Source: Cereibacter_A azotoformans (lineage in GTDB: Bacteria > Pseudomonadota > Alphaproteobacteria > Rhodobacterales > Rhodobacteraceae). Taken from it: a DNA stretch of 64,000 bases. Position 1 is the first letter of the stretch; each line of letters starts with the position of its first letter. Positions 1-9,077 of the stretch are shown here, piece by piece. Under the pieces are notes generated by a model. That model was not told where the DNA came from, did not search any database, and saw only the letters and a list, made by a program, of their open reading frames with translations. The stretch lies in assembly GCF_003050905.1 (NCBI RefSeq), contig NZ_QAOT01000009.1. One strand, given 5' to 3'. Both the position numbers and the translations under genes were made by a program.

Positions 1-544
1 GCGCGACCGAGGCCACGACCTTGCTGACCGCGGCCCCGCTGAGCGCGATGCGGGCGCCGATGAAGCTGGTGTTCACGCCGTCGTCGCGCTTGAGGGGGCT
101 GCCGGCGCCGAAGATGCGCAGGCACTCCACGCGGATGGCCGGATCGTCCGGGTCGAAGCCCTCGGCTTCGGCCGCGCGGCGGATGGCGTGCATGATGACG
201 GTGATCGTCACCGGCAGTTCGGCGATCGAGGTGGCAAGCCCCCCCGCGCCACCGGCCGCGCCCGTGAGCGCCACGAGAGCGGGCGTGGCGCGCCGTCCGA
301 GGTCGGGGGCGGCACGGCCCGCCGCCGCGATCCGGTGGCTCTGCTCGAGGGCGCGGCGCGTCACCGTCTCGATCTGGCGCTGGAGGGCGGCCGGCAGCAG
401 CGCCATCCGCTCTTCGAGCGACCCGCCGAAGCGGTTCATCAGGGCCATCACCGGACCGTTCGCGCGGTCGAACCGCAGGGCGAGCGCCGCGATCTCGGCT
501 TCGGGACTGGTGCGCAGGGCGGGGAGGCGGCTGTTTGCGGTCAT
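1..544 (-). CDS. EcsC family protein (partial, C-terminus off the left edge)
   Basis: Reading leftward from ATG at 544, the frame stays open to the window edge, giving about 181 residues. The sequence resembles the EcsC family: a helical, Ala/Gly-rich N-terminal half followed by a Gly-rich hydrophobic segment (ATPALVALTGAAGGAGGLAT) and a stretch near ITVIMHAIRRAAEAEGFDP, which is typical of the family. EcsC-domain proteins are poorly characterised and often membrane-associated. No stop is visible, so the true length is unknown. The gene is divergent from nothing; the next gene on its right is also leftward. The family call is recognition by eye. Confidence 0.72.
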   Translation of the reverse strand, partial: MTANSRLPALRTSPEAEIAALALRFDRANGPVMALMNRFGGSLEERMALLPAALQRQIETVTRRALEQSHRIAAAGRAAPDLGRRATPALVALTGAAGGAGGLATSIAELPVTITVIMHAIRRAAEAEGFDPDDPAIRVECLRIFGAGSPLKRDDGVNTSFIGARIALSGAAVSKVVASVA

Positions 545-596
545 GCGACAAGAGGTAGGATCGGCCCGGGCGTTCGGCAATGGCCGCGCAGGCGCG

Positions 597-1082
597 TCAG
601 CCGGCCTTCGTCACCGACCCCTCGACGCCCTCCCAAGCGCCCGTCACCAGCGGCATTCCCAGCACGCGCTCGGGGTTCGTGGGCGGCGGCATCTCCACCC
701 GCTCGAGCTTGCGGAAGCCGAAGCGCCGGTAGTAGGGCGCGTCCCCGACCAGCATCACCCGCTCCCACCCGAGCTTCCTCGCCTCGGCCAGGGTTTCGGT
801 GATCAGGAGCGCCCCCAGCCCCTCGCCCTGGCGCGTCGGATGGACCGCCACCGGCCCGAGAAGCAGCACCGGCTTGTCTGCGACCTTCACGGGCCAGTAG
901 CGGATGGCCGCGGCGAGCGTGCCATCCGCGTCCCGCAAGAGCGCGCAGAGATCCGCCACCGTCGGCACCCCGTCGCGCAGCCGGTAGGAGGAGAGCGCCG
1001 TGCGGCCCGGCGCGAAGCAGAGGTCGTAGAGGGCCTCGACTTCCCACCAGTCGGCATCACGTTCCTGTTCAAGGCGATACAA
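597..1082 (-). CDS. GNAT family N-acetyltransferase
   Basis: A 162-codon gene. The GNAT fold is indicated by a motif A region with LLGPVAVHPTRQGEGLGALL (acetyl-CoA pyrophosphate loop of Q/R-x-x-G-x-G/A type) and a C-terminal YYRRFGFRKLER, the usual aromatic-GF ending of the fold. The substrate cannot be told. The frame stays open far upstream across the divergent flavin reductase gene, so I place the start at TTG 1082, which is preceded by a GGGGGAG Shine-Dalgarno about 6 nt away and leaves a normal domain length. It is the same family as the genes at 5844 and 29716 but not a close copy of either. Confidence 0.85.
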   Translation of the reverse strand: MYRLEQERDADWWEVEALYDLCFAPGRTALSSYRLRDGVPTVADLCALLRDADGTLAAAIRYWPVKVADKPVLLLGPVAVHPTRQGEGLGALLITETLAEARKLGWERVMLVGDAPYYRRFGFRKLERVEMPPPTNPERVLGMPLVTGAWEGVEGSVTKAG

Positions 1083-1163
1083 GCCCGCTCCCCCTGCCTC
1101 CGGTTTCGGCTGGAACGGCGCGTAACACGCAGGCAGAACGGGATCAAACCGGAAAGGAGACCC

Positions 1164-1748
1164 ATGTTCTACCGCCCCGAGGATGGCCACGGCCTGCCCC
1201 ACAATCCCTTCAACGCCATCGTCGCCCCGCGGCCGATCGGCTGGATCTCGACCCGCGGGCCGACAGGGGACAATCTTGCGCCCTATTCCTTCTTCAACGC
1301 CGTGGCCTATGTGCCGCCGCAGGTCATGTTCGCCTCGACCAGCACGAAGGACAGCCTTGCCGCCCTCCGCGAGAGCGGGGTCTTCTGCGTGAACATCGTC
1401 GAGGAGGCGGCCCTTGCCCGGATGAACGCCACCTCGGCGGCCTTCCCGAGGGGCACCGACGAGTTTCGCGAAGCGGGCGTGGACAAGGCCGAATGCCGGA
1501 CCATCGACTGCCCGCGGGTGGGAGACGCGCCGGCATCGCTCGAATGTCGCGTGACGCAGGTGGTCGACCTGCTGGGGCAGGACAATCATCTGGTGCTGGG
1601 CGAGGTCACGGGCGTGCATCTGCGCGACGACTGCCTGCGCGACGGGCGGTTCGACGTGACGGCCTTCCGGCCGATGGCGCGGCTCGGCTACCGCGACTAT
1701 GCGGTGATCCGCGAGGTGATCGAACTGTCGCGCCCGCCGGCCGGCTGA
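1164..1748 (+). CDS. Flavin reductase family protein (FMN-binding split barrel)
   Basis: A 194-residue protein. The N-terminal NPFNAIVAPRPIGWISTR followed by NLAPYSFFNAVAYVPPQVMF is the FMN-binding signature of flavin reductase-like/DIM6 split-barrel proteins. These bind FMN and use NAD(P)H to supply reduced flavin or act on unknown substrates in the cytoplasm. ATG 1164 is preceded by GGAAAGGAG at good spacing. The gene is divergent from the GNAT gene on its left and lies 126 nt before mtnP. No partner monooxygenase is nearby, so the biological substrate is unknown. Confidence 0.88.
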   Translation: MFYRPEDGHGLPHNPFNAIVAPRPIGWISTRGPTGDNLAPYSFFNAVAYVPPQVMFASTSTKDSLAALRESGVFCVNIVEEAALARMNATSAAFPRGTDEFREAGVDKAECRTIDCPRVGDAPASLECRVTQVVDLLGQDNHLVLGEVTGVHLRDDCLRDGRFDVTAFRPMARLGYRDYAVIREVIELSRPPAG

Positions 1749-1874
1749 GACGCCTGTATTTCGCGCTTCGTGAGTGGCAATGGCGATTTATCGCACCCGG
1801 AAACGGCCCGTTGACGCTTTCAACCGGGCGGCGGCGGGCCTAGTGTCCTGCCGGTCAATCAACCGGGGACAGCA

Positions 1875-2747
<873 letters not shown>

Positions 2748-2751
2748 GGCG

Positions 2752-3288
2752 ATGACGAACAAGTCGGTCCGGGACTATATCCGCACGATCGTGGATTTCC
2801 CGCACGAGGGGATCCTCTTCCGCGACGTGACCACCCTGTTTGCGGACCCGCGCGGCTTCCGCATCGCCATCGACCAGCTTCTCGCGCCCTATGCCGGGAT
2901 GCGGTTCGACAAGGTGGCGGGCCTCGAGGCGCGCGGCTTCATCCTCGGCGGCGCCGTGGCGCACCAGCTCTCGACGGGCTTCGTGCCGATCCGCAAGAAG
3001 GGCAAGCTGCCGGGCCGCACGGTCTCGGTGAGCTACCAGCTGGAATATGGCGAGGCGGTGGTCGAGGTGCATGACGACGCGATCCAGGCCGGCGAGCGGA
3101 TCCTGCTGGTGGACGATCTCCTCGCCACCGGAGGCACGGCCGAGGCCGGCATCCGGTTGATCGAGCAGCTCGGCGGCGAAGTGGTGGGCTGCGCCTTCGT
3201 GGTGGACCTGCCGGACCTCGGCGGCCGCAAGAAGCTTGAGGCCATGGGCATGGAGGTCCATGCGCTCTGCGCCTTCGAGGGACTCTGA
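2752..3288 (+). CDS. apt: Adenine phosphoribosyltransferase
   Basis: A 178-residue cytoplasmic enzyme converting adenine plus PRPP to AMP. It has the Apt start (DYIRTIVDFPHEGILFRD), the flexible-loop region with GRTVSVSYQLEYG and the PRPP-binding motif ILLVDDLLATGGTA around residues 117-130. It follows mtnP by 4 nt, so it probably shares its transcript and uses the adenine MtnP produces. A strong hairpin lies about 100 nt downstream. Confidence 0.97.
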   Translation: MTNKSVRDYIRTIVDFPHEGILFRDVTTLFADPRGFRIAIDQLLAPYAGMRFDKVAGLEARGFILGGAVAHQLSTGFVPIRKKGKLPGRTVSVSYQLEYGEAVVEVHDDAIQAGERILLVDDLLATGGTAEAGIRLIEQLGGEVVGCAFVVDLPDLGGRKKLEAMGMEVHALCAFEGL

Positions 3289-3385
3289 GGATCCTTCTTA
3301 ACCCGACGTTAGGGATTCGGTCCTAGAAGCGGAAGAGCCGGGCGACCGGTCGCTGCTTGCAGGACGTGACCTCAACCCCAGCCTT

Positions 3386-3414
3386 GCCCCGCCGGTCGCT
3401 CCGGCGGGGCATTT
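3386..3414 (+). terminator. Rho-independent-type hairpin after mtnP-apt
   Basis: GCCCCGCCGG at 3386-3395 pairs perfectly with CCGGCGGGGC at 3401-3410 around a 5-nt loop, followed by ATTTC. It sits between convergent genes (apt ending at 3288 and the leftward oxidase ending at 3432) and could stop transcription from both sides. The U-tract is weak. Confidence 0.65.
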
Positions 3415-3431
3415 CGCTGACGCCCCGCGCC

Positions 3432-4847
3432 TCAGGCTGCGCGCAGGACAGCGCCCGGGTTCATGATCCCGTGCGGATCCAGCGCCGCCTTGATGGCCCG
3501 CATCGCCGCCAGCCGGGCCGGATCCCCGTAGCGTTCGAGCTCGGCCACCTTCAGCCGTCCGATCCCGTGCTCGGCGCTGATCGAGCCGCCCGCCGCATGG
3601 ACAAGGTCATGCACGCAGCGGGTGATCTCGGCCCGCAGCGGCTCGTAGTCCTCGCGCCGCCGGCCGGGGGCCGGGAAGACGTTGTAATGCAGATTGCCAT
3701 CGCCCAGATGTCCGAAGCAGTTCACCCGCAGCGACCCGATCCGGGCAAGCGCCGCGCCCGCCTCCTCGACAAAGCGCGCAATCTCGCCCAGCGGCAGCGA
3801 GATGTCGTGGCTCGCGATCGAGCCGATGCGGCGGTTGCCCTCGGGTATGGTCTCGCGGATCGCCCAGAAATCCGCGCGCTGTGCGAGGGACTGGGCCACG
3901 ATCCCGTCCGAGACCAGCCCCGCCTCCAGCCCTTCGGCAAAGAGCGCCTCGAGTTCGGCCGCCGGGTCCATCCCCTCGGCAAGCCCCAGATCCACCAGAA
4001 CGGTCCAGACCGGAGGCTCGGCAAAGGGCTGGCGCAGCCCCGGCATGGTCTCGGCCAGAAAGTCCAGCCCCTGCCGGTGCATGAGTTCGAAGCCCGTCAC
4101 CAGCGGGCCAAGCCTCCGTTGCGCCCGCCCCAGCAGATCGAGCGCGGCGGCCGGATCGCGCACCGCCAGAAGCGCCGCCCCCTCCGCCGCGGGCGGCCGG
4201 ACAAGCTTGAGGCTCGCCGCCGTGATGATCCCGAGCGTGCCTTCCGCCCCGATCAGCAGGTTCCTCAGATCATAGCCCGTATTGTCCTTCCGAAGCCGCT
4301 TCAGCCCGTGCAGGATCGAGCCGTCGGGCAGCACCGCCTCAAGCCCGAGGCAGAGATCGCGGGCGTTGCCGTAGCGCAGCACCGCCGTTCCTCCCGCGTT
4401 GCAGGCCAGGTTGCCGCCGATCCGGCAGGAGCCCTCCGAGGCGAGCCACAGCGGGAACATCCGCCCCGCCGCCTCGGCCGCCGCCTGCACGTCGGCGAGG
4501 ATCGCGCCCGCCTCGACAAGGATCACGTTTTCCGAAGGGAAGAGGCCGCGCACGCGGCTCATCCGCTCGAGCGAGACGAGGAGCGGCAACGGCCCCTCGC
4601 CCATCACCTGCCCTCCCACAAGACCCGTTCCGCCTCCGATCGGCACGATGCCCACGCGCGCCTCGGCGCAAGCCGAGACGAGGCGCGCCACCTCCTCGGT
4701 GGTGCGCGGCAGGGCCACCGCTCCGGCCCGGCCCAGGTGGCGGCCGCGCGGCTCGGTCAGGTGATGGGGCTGGGGCTGCGCCAGCGTCCCGGGCGGAAAT
4801 CGCCGGGCCAGGCCGGCCAGAAAGGCATCATCGGCGGGGTTCAGCAT
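3432..4847 (-). CDS. FAD-binding oxidoreductase (GlcD / D-lactate dehydrogenase type)
   Basis: A 471-residue flavoprotein of the vanillyl-alcohol-oxidase superfamily. The N-terminal FAD domain shows VGIVPIGGGTGLVGGQ near residue 75 and NLACNAGGTAVLRYGN; the C-terminal cap ends with the family signature SISAEHGIGRLK and GIMNPGAVL. Relatives oxidise 2-hydroxy acids such as glycolate, D-lactate or D-2-hydroxyglutarate; the substrate here is not resolvable by eye. The frame remains open upstream into the MBL gene, but ATG 4847 gives the normal length and follows a GGAGGTGCCC Shine-Dalgarno. It lies 37 nt behind the MBL-fold gene and is probably co-transcribed with it. Confidence 0.9.
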   Translation of the reverse strand: MLNPADDAFLAGLARRFPPGTLAQPQPHHLTEPRGRHLGRAGAVALPRTTEEVARLVSACAEARVGIVPIGGGTGLVGGQVMGEGPLPLLVSLERMSRVRGLFPSENVILVEAGAILADVQAAAEAAGRMFPLWLASEGSCRIGGNLACNAGGTAVLRYGNARDLCLGLEAVLPDGSILHGLKRLRKDNTGYDLRNLLIGAEGTLGIITAASLKLVRPPAAEGAALLAVRDPAAALDLLGRAQRRLGPLVTGFELMHRQGLDFLAETMPGLRQPFAEPPVWTVLVDLGLAEGMDPAAELEALFAEGLEAGLVSDGIVAQSLAQRADFWAIRETIPEGNRRIGSIASHDISLPLGEIARFVEEAGAALARIGSLRVNCFGHLGDGNLHYNVFPAPGRRREDYEPLRAEITRCVHDLVHAAGGSISAEHGIGRLKVAELERYGDPARLAAMRAIKAALDPHGIMNPGAVLRAA

Positions 4848-4884
4848 GGGCACCTCCGGCGCCTCTCTATCCCCCCCCCGCCCC

Positions 4885-5691
4885 TCAGTCCACCCAGGCG
4901 GGATCGAGCACCATGATCGTCGGCCGCCGCGGCAGGGAGGCCAGCGACAGCTCCAGCTCGGCCCCCTCGAGGCGCACCACCTCGAACTCCGCCTGCATGT
5001 TCGACAGGAACATCTCGAGCGAGCGCCCCGAGAACCAGTGCATCGGCAACACCACCGAGGACCGCAGGCGGCGCACGACCGCCTGCATCGTCTCGAGATT
5101 GACCGTATAGCCGCCATCCACCGGCACCATCAGCACATCGAGCCGGCCGAGCGCCGCATATTGCCCCGCGTCCGGCTCGTGGTGCAGGTGCCCCAGATGG
5201 CCGATGCAGAGACCCGCCACCTCGAAGACGAAGATCGAGTTGCCGTCCTTGCGCACCCCCTCGCCCCAGCGCGAGCGCACGTCGGTGGGCACGTTGCGCA
5301 CCAGCATCTCGCCCAGGTCGAGGTGATGCTCGGCCCGCCCCCCCTCCTGCCACCCCGGCAGGACATGCGCGATGCGCGGATCGGGGAAATCGGTCCAGTG
5401 GGTCGAATGGGCGTTGTTCATGGTGGCCACGACCGGCACCACGTCGCGCTGCCCCAGCATCCCCGTGTAATCGGTGGCCGCTACCAGCCCGCCCGCTGTC
5501 TCGATCAGGAAGGTCGCATGATGGACATAGCGGATGCGCACCCGGTCCTCGGCCAGCGGATCCCCGAAGGCCGCGCTCATCACCCGTTCGGGCCCTTCGG
5601 CCAGGGCGATGCAGTGGCTCGGCGTGCGCTCCTGCGCCTCGGCGGCAAGGGGAAAGGCGAGGGCAAGGCTCGCGAGGGCTGGTCGGATCAT
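4885..5691 (-). CDS. Exported MBL-fold metallo-hydrolase-like protein
   Basis: A 268-residue protein starting with a cleavable-looking signal (MIRPALASLALAFPLAAEAQ), so probably periplasmic. The body resembles the UlaG/RomA-like beta-lactamase fold: HHATFLIETAGG, then NNAHSTHW where canonical enzymes have HxHxDH, then GHLGHLHHEP, MVPVDGGYTV and LPMHWFS. The changed metal motif makes catalytic activity uncertain. An upstream in-frame GTG at 5700 exists, but ATG 5691 is better placed behind GGAGG (8-nt spacing). Function unknown. Confidence 0.82.
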   Translation of the reverse strand: MIRPALASLALAFPLAAEAQERTPSHCIALAEGPERVMSAAFGDPLAEDRVRIRYVHHATFLIETAGGLVAATDYTGMLGQRDVVPVVATMNNAHSTHWTDFPDPRIAHVLPGWQEGGRAEHHLDLGEMLVRNVPTDVRSRWGEGVRKDGNSIFVFEVAGLCIGHLGHLHHEPDAGQYAALGRLDVLMVPVDGGYTVNLETMQAVVRRLRSSVVLPMHWFSGRSLEMFLSNMQAEFEVVRLEGAELELSLASLPRRPTIMVLDPAWVD

Positions 5692-5773
5692 CGGCGGCAC
5701 CTCCAGCGCCGAAGCCTAGCAGCGGTCGCCCGCGCCGCCAGTCACAGCTGCGTCAGACCGCGCCCGTCCACCT

Positions 5774-5826
5774 TTCATTCTGGCACAAATATCCTGCGGG
5801 GGGTCCGGGGGGCGCAAAGCCCCCCG
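5774..5826. repeat. Dispersed intergenic repeat with G/C hairpin (copy 1)
   Basis: TTCATTCTGG followed by AAATATCCT and a CGGGGGGC / GCCCCCCG hairpin (5806-5826, 5-nt loop). The same layout recurs at 33095-33163. Read on the minus strand it lies just past the upstream MBL gene's start and before the leftward GNAT gene. The hairpin could act as a terminator or as an mRNA-stabilising element. Confidence 0.75.
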
Positions 5827-5843
5827 TGCGACGGTCGCCGCCC

Positions 5844-6428
5844 TCAGCCCGCGTCCGTCCGGCCTCGCCGGTCGCCGCGCAGGTTGGCGTAAAGCACATG
5901 GTTCCGCCAGCGGCCGGCAATCTGCAGGTAGCTCTGCGCCACGCCTTCATACTTGAAACCGCACTTCTCCAGCACGCCGCGTGAGGCCGCGTTCTCGGGC
6001 AGGCAGGCCGCCTCGATCCGGCTGACATCCAGCGTGTTGAAGGCGTGGTGGACGATCCCGAGGATCGCCTCGCGCATGTAGCCCTGCCGCGCGTGGGGGC
6101 GGCCGACCCAGTAGCCGAGCGTTCCTGCCTGCGCGGGCCCCCGGCGGATGTTGTCGAGCGTGATCGCGCCCAGAAGCGCCTGATCCTCGCGGCGGATCAG
6201 CACGAGCGGCAGGGCCGTGCCCTGGCTCTCGGCGCGGGCGGCCCAATAGACGCGGTTGGTGAAGGCCTTGCGCGTCAGATGGTCCGACGACCAGACCGGC
6301 TCCCAGGGCGTGAGGAAGGCCGCGCTCTCGGCGCGCAGCGCCGACCAGTCGCGCCAGTCGGAATGCTGCGGCAGCCGCAGCGTCATCCGCTCGGTCTCGA
6401 TGCGGACCTTCCGACGCAGTCCGAGCAT
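5844..6428 (-). CDS. GNAT N-acetyltransferase, RimJ/RimL type
   Basis: A 194-residue acetyltransferase. It has the RimJ/RimL-like N-terminus (ERMTLRLPQHSDWRDW), an acceptor region with GTLGYWVGRPHARQGYMREA and the acetyl-CoA-binding ENAASRGVLEKCGF. Proteins of this type acetylate the N-terminal residue of ribosomal proteins or amino-acid/antibiotic substrates; the target here is unknown. Its ATG overlaps the stop of the M16 peptidase gene by one base (TGATG), so translation is likely coupled. Confidence 0.9.
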   Translation of the reverse strand: MLGLRRKVRIETERMTLRLPQHSDWRDWSALRAESAAFLTPWEPVWSSDHLTRKAFTNRVYWAARAESQGTALPLVLIRREDQALLGAITLDNIRRGPAQAGTLGYWVGRPHARQGYMREAILGIVHHAFNTLDVSRIEAACLPENAASRGVLEKCGFKYEGVAQSYLQIAGRWRNHVLYANLRGDRRGRTDAG

Positions 6429-7687
6429 CAGGCCGCCAGCCGCTCTCGGATCTGCTGGAGCGCGGGCGCCTGCTCGGCCGGCCCATAGAGCGCGAGCGCC
6501 GACCGCGCCTGGGCCATCCGCTCGGCATAGTCCCGCACGGCCGCCACGGTCACGGAGTCGATCTTCTCAACCGCCTCGTCCACGCCCGGCACACGGCCCC
6601 AGATCGCCAGCAGACGCGCCAGACGCTCGGCGCGGCTCGAGGGGCTCTCGAGGCCCATCAGCAGGCCGGCCTTCAGCTGCGCGCGCGCGCGGGCGACTTC
6701 GGCTTCCGACATGTCGTCGGTCGCGCGGCGCAGTTCGTCGATGGTGAGGCCCGCCAGATCGGCCACCTCCTCGCCCGAGGTGCCGGCGTAGATCGTGATC
6801 TGCCCGGTATCCTCGTAGGCGCCCGACTGCGCGAAGATCGAGTAGCAGAGGCCGCGTTCCTCGCGCACCTTCTGGAACAGGCGCGAGGACATGCCGCCCC
6901 CCAGCGCCATCGCATAGACCTGTGCCGCATAGACATCGGGGGCGCGATAGCTCGGCGCCTCGAAGGCCATCGCGAAATGGACCTGCTCGAGCGATTTCAG
7001 CTCGCGCCGTTCGCCGCCGAGGAAGTCCGCCCGTTGCATCGGCCGCCGTCCGACGGGCTTCAGATGCCCGAACAGCGCCTGCGCCTGCGCCAGGATCTTC
7101 TGGTGATCGACGCCCCCCGCCGCGGCGAGGATCATGTGGTCGGGCCCGTATTGCTCGCCCACGAAACGGGTCAGATCGTCCCGCGTGAAGGACGACACGC
7201 GCTCTTCGGGCCCGAGGATCGTGCGGCCGAAGGACTGCTCCGGATAGGAGGCCTCCTGCAGCCAGTCGAAGATGATGTCGTCGGGCGTGTCGAGCGCCTG
7301 CCCGATCTCCTGCAGGATGACGTGCCGCTCGATCTCGATCTCCTTGGGGTCGAAGACCGGGTTCAGCACGATGTCGGCGATCACGTCCAGCGCCAGCGCC
7401 GTGTCCGCCTCGAGCACGCGGGCGTAGAAGGCCGTCATCTCGCGCGAGGTGTAGGCGTTGATGTAGCCGCCGACATCCTCGATCTCTTCCGCGATCTGCA
7501 GCGCCGTGCGGGTCTTCGTGCCCTTGAAGGCCATATGTTCGAGGAAATGGGCGATCCCGTTCTGTTCGGGCCGCTCGTGCCGGCCGCCCGCGGTGATCCA
7601 GATCCCGATCGAGGCCGAATGCAGCCCCGGCATGTGCTCGGTAACGATGCGGAAGCCGTTGGGAAGGGTGTCGAGGAGGACGGTCAA
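6428..7687 (-). CDS. M16 family zinc metallopeptidase (processing-peptidase-like)
   Basis: A 419-residue single-chain M16 protein, the mitochondrial-processing-peptidase beta-like form common in alphaproteobacteria. The inverted zinc motif HxxEH is at H47/E50/H51 (HFLEHMAFKG), with a downstream glutamate in the EIERHVILQEI region. It also shows the central VREERGLCYSIFAQSGAYEDTG segment. The start is TTG 7687, overlapping the thrC stop (TTGA) and preceded by AAAGGACC, so it is coupled to thrC. It probably degrades or processes small peptides; the exact substrate is unknown. Confidence 0.92.
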   Translation of the reverse strand: MTVLLDTLPNGFRIVTEHMPGLHSASIGIWITAGGRHERPEQNGIAHFLEHMAFKGTKTRTALQIAEEIEDVGGYINAYTSREMTAFYARVLEADTALALDVIADIVLNPVFDPKEIEIERHVILQEIGQALDTPDDIIFDWLQEASYPEQSFGRTILGPEERVSSFTRDDLTRFVGEQYGPDHMILAAAGGVDHQKILAQAQALFGHLKPVGRRPMQRADFLGGERRELKSLEQVHFAMAFEAPSYRAPDVYAAQVYAMALGGGMSSRLFQKVREERGLCYSIFAQSGAYEDTGQITIYAGTSGEEVADLAGLTIDELRRATDDMSEAEVARARAQLKAGLLMGLESPSSRAERLARLLAIWGRVPGVDEAVEKIDSVTVAAVRDYAERMAQARSALALYGPAEQAPALQQIRERLAA

Positions 7688-9069
7688 CGCCCGGTCCTTT
7701 CGCGGATGAGGGTTTCGAGGGCGGCAAGGTCGTTGGGCACGCGCGTCATCCGCTCGGGCCGCTCGAAGAGATCGGCCATGCGGGCGGGCAGCGGCGGGCG
7801 GACGCCGGTGGCGGCCTCCACCGCGTCGGGGAACTTGGCGGGATGGGCGGTGGCCAGCGTCACCATCGGCTCGGTCCCGAGGTGCTCCTGCGCCACCTTC
7901 ACGCCCACGGCGGAGTGCGGGCAGAGCACCTCGCCGGTCGCTGCGTGCGTGGCGCGGATGGTGGCCAGCGTCTCCTCCTCAGAGCAGCGGCCCGAGGTGA
8001 AGGTCTCGCGCAGCGTGCCCAGCGCGTTCGGGCTGATGCGAAAGCCACCCTGCTTCAGCTCATCCATCAGCGCGGCCACCGCCGCCCCGTCGCGGCCATA
8101 GGCATCGAACAGCGCGCGCTCGAAATTCGAGGACACCTGAATGTCCATCGAGGGGCTGATCGAGGGCGTGACCCCATGGGTGGCGTAATCGCCCGACGAC
8201 AGCGCCCGGTGCAGGATGTCGTTCTGGTTCGTCGCCACCACCAGCCGCTTGATCGGCAGCCCCATGCGCCGGGCGATGTAGCCCGCGAAGATGTCGCCGA
8301 AATTGCCGGTGGGCACGGTAAAGCTCACCTCGCGGTGCGGCGCGCCGAGGCTGGTGGCGGCGGTGAAATAATAGACCACCTGCGCCAGCACCCGCGCCCA
8401 GTTGATCGAGTTCACGCCCGCAAGCCCCACCGCGTCACGGAAGGCAAAGTCGTTGAACATGTCCTTCAGCCGGGCCTGGCAATCGTCGAAATCGCCATCG
8501 ACCGCCAGCGCGTGCACGTTCGCCTCGGCGGGCGTCGTCATCTGGCGGCGCTGCACCTCGGACACACGGCCATGCGGGAAGAGGATGAAGACATCGACGT
8601 TGGACAGCCCCCGGAAGGCCTCGATCGCGGCCGATCCGGTGTCGCCCGAGGTGGCGCCGACGATGGTGATGCGCTGGCCCGTCTTCGCCAGCGCCGCCTG
8701 GAACAGCTGGCCGATCAGCTGCATGGCGAAGTCCTTGAAGGCGAGCGTCGGGCCGTGGAACAGCTCGAGCAGGAAGTGGTTCGGCCCCAGTTGCACCAGG
8801 GGCGCGCGCGCGGCATGGCCGAAGCCCGCGTAGGCGGCGTCGATCAGGCCGCGGAACTCGTCATCTCCGAAGGTGTCGCCGACGAAGGGGCGCATGATGC
8901 GGAAGGCCACCTCCTCGTAAGGCAGGCCCGCCAGCGCCGCGATGCCGGCCTCGTCCAGCGTCGGCACGGTCTCGGGCACATAGAGGCCGCCGTCGCGGGC
9001 GAGGCCCGTCAGCATGGCCTCGCCGAAGCCGAGAACCGGAGCCGCACCGCGAGTCGAGATATATTGCAT
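7684..9069 (-). CDS. thrC: Threonine synthase
   Basis: A 461-residue PLP enzyme that converts O-phosphohomoserine to threonine. The PLP lysine is K112 in HGPTLAFKDFAMQ; other family marks are the N-terminal MQYISTRG, TSGDTGSAAIEAFRG (phosphate cradle) and FTVPTGNFGDIFAGYIA. The open frame extends upstream into surf1, but ATG 9069 begins at the conserved MQYISTRG. It is between surf1 (9-nt gap) and the M16 gene (4-nt overlap). This surf1-thrC-M16 order downstream of cytochrome oxidase genes is typical of Rhodobacterales. Confidence 0.96.
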   Translation of the reverse strand: MQYISTRGAAPVLGFGEAMLTGLARDGGLYVPETVPTLDEAGIAALAGLPYEEVAFRIMRPFVGDTFGDDEFRGLIDAAYAGFGHAARAPLVQLGPNHFLLELFHGPTLAFKDFAMQLIGQLFQAALAKTGQRITIVGATSGDTGSAAIEAFRGLSNVDVFILFPHGRVSEVQRRQMTTPAEANVHALAVDGDFDDCQARLKDMFNDFAFRDAVGLAGVNSINWARVLAQVVYYFTAATSLGAPHREVSFTVPTGNFGDIFAGYIARRMGLPIKRLVVATNQNDILHRALSSGDYATHGVTPSISPSMDIQVSSNFERALFDAYGRDGAAVAALMDELKQGGFRISPNALGTLRETFTSGRCSEEETLATIRATHAATGEVLCPHSAVGVKVAQEHLGTEPMVTLATAHPAKFPDAVEAATGVRPPLPARMADLFERPERMTRVPNDLAALETLIRERTGR

Positions 9070-9077
9070 CGTTACCC

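Noticed and set aside
1811..1846. Possible promoter before mtnP (TTGACG ... TAGTGT)
   Set aside because: The two boxes are 24 bp apart, too far for a normal sigma-70 promoter.
3357..4916. 519-codon rightward open frame antisense to the FAD oxidoreductase
   Set aside because: Low-complexity Arg/Pro/His composition, no ribosome-binding site, and the opposite strand encodes a clear flavoprotein.
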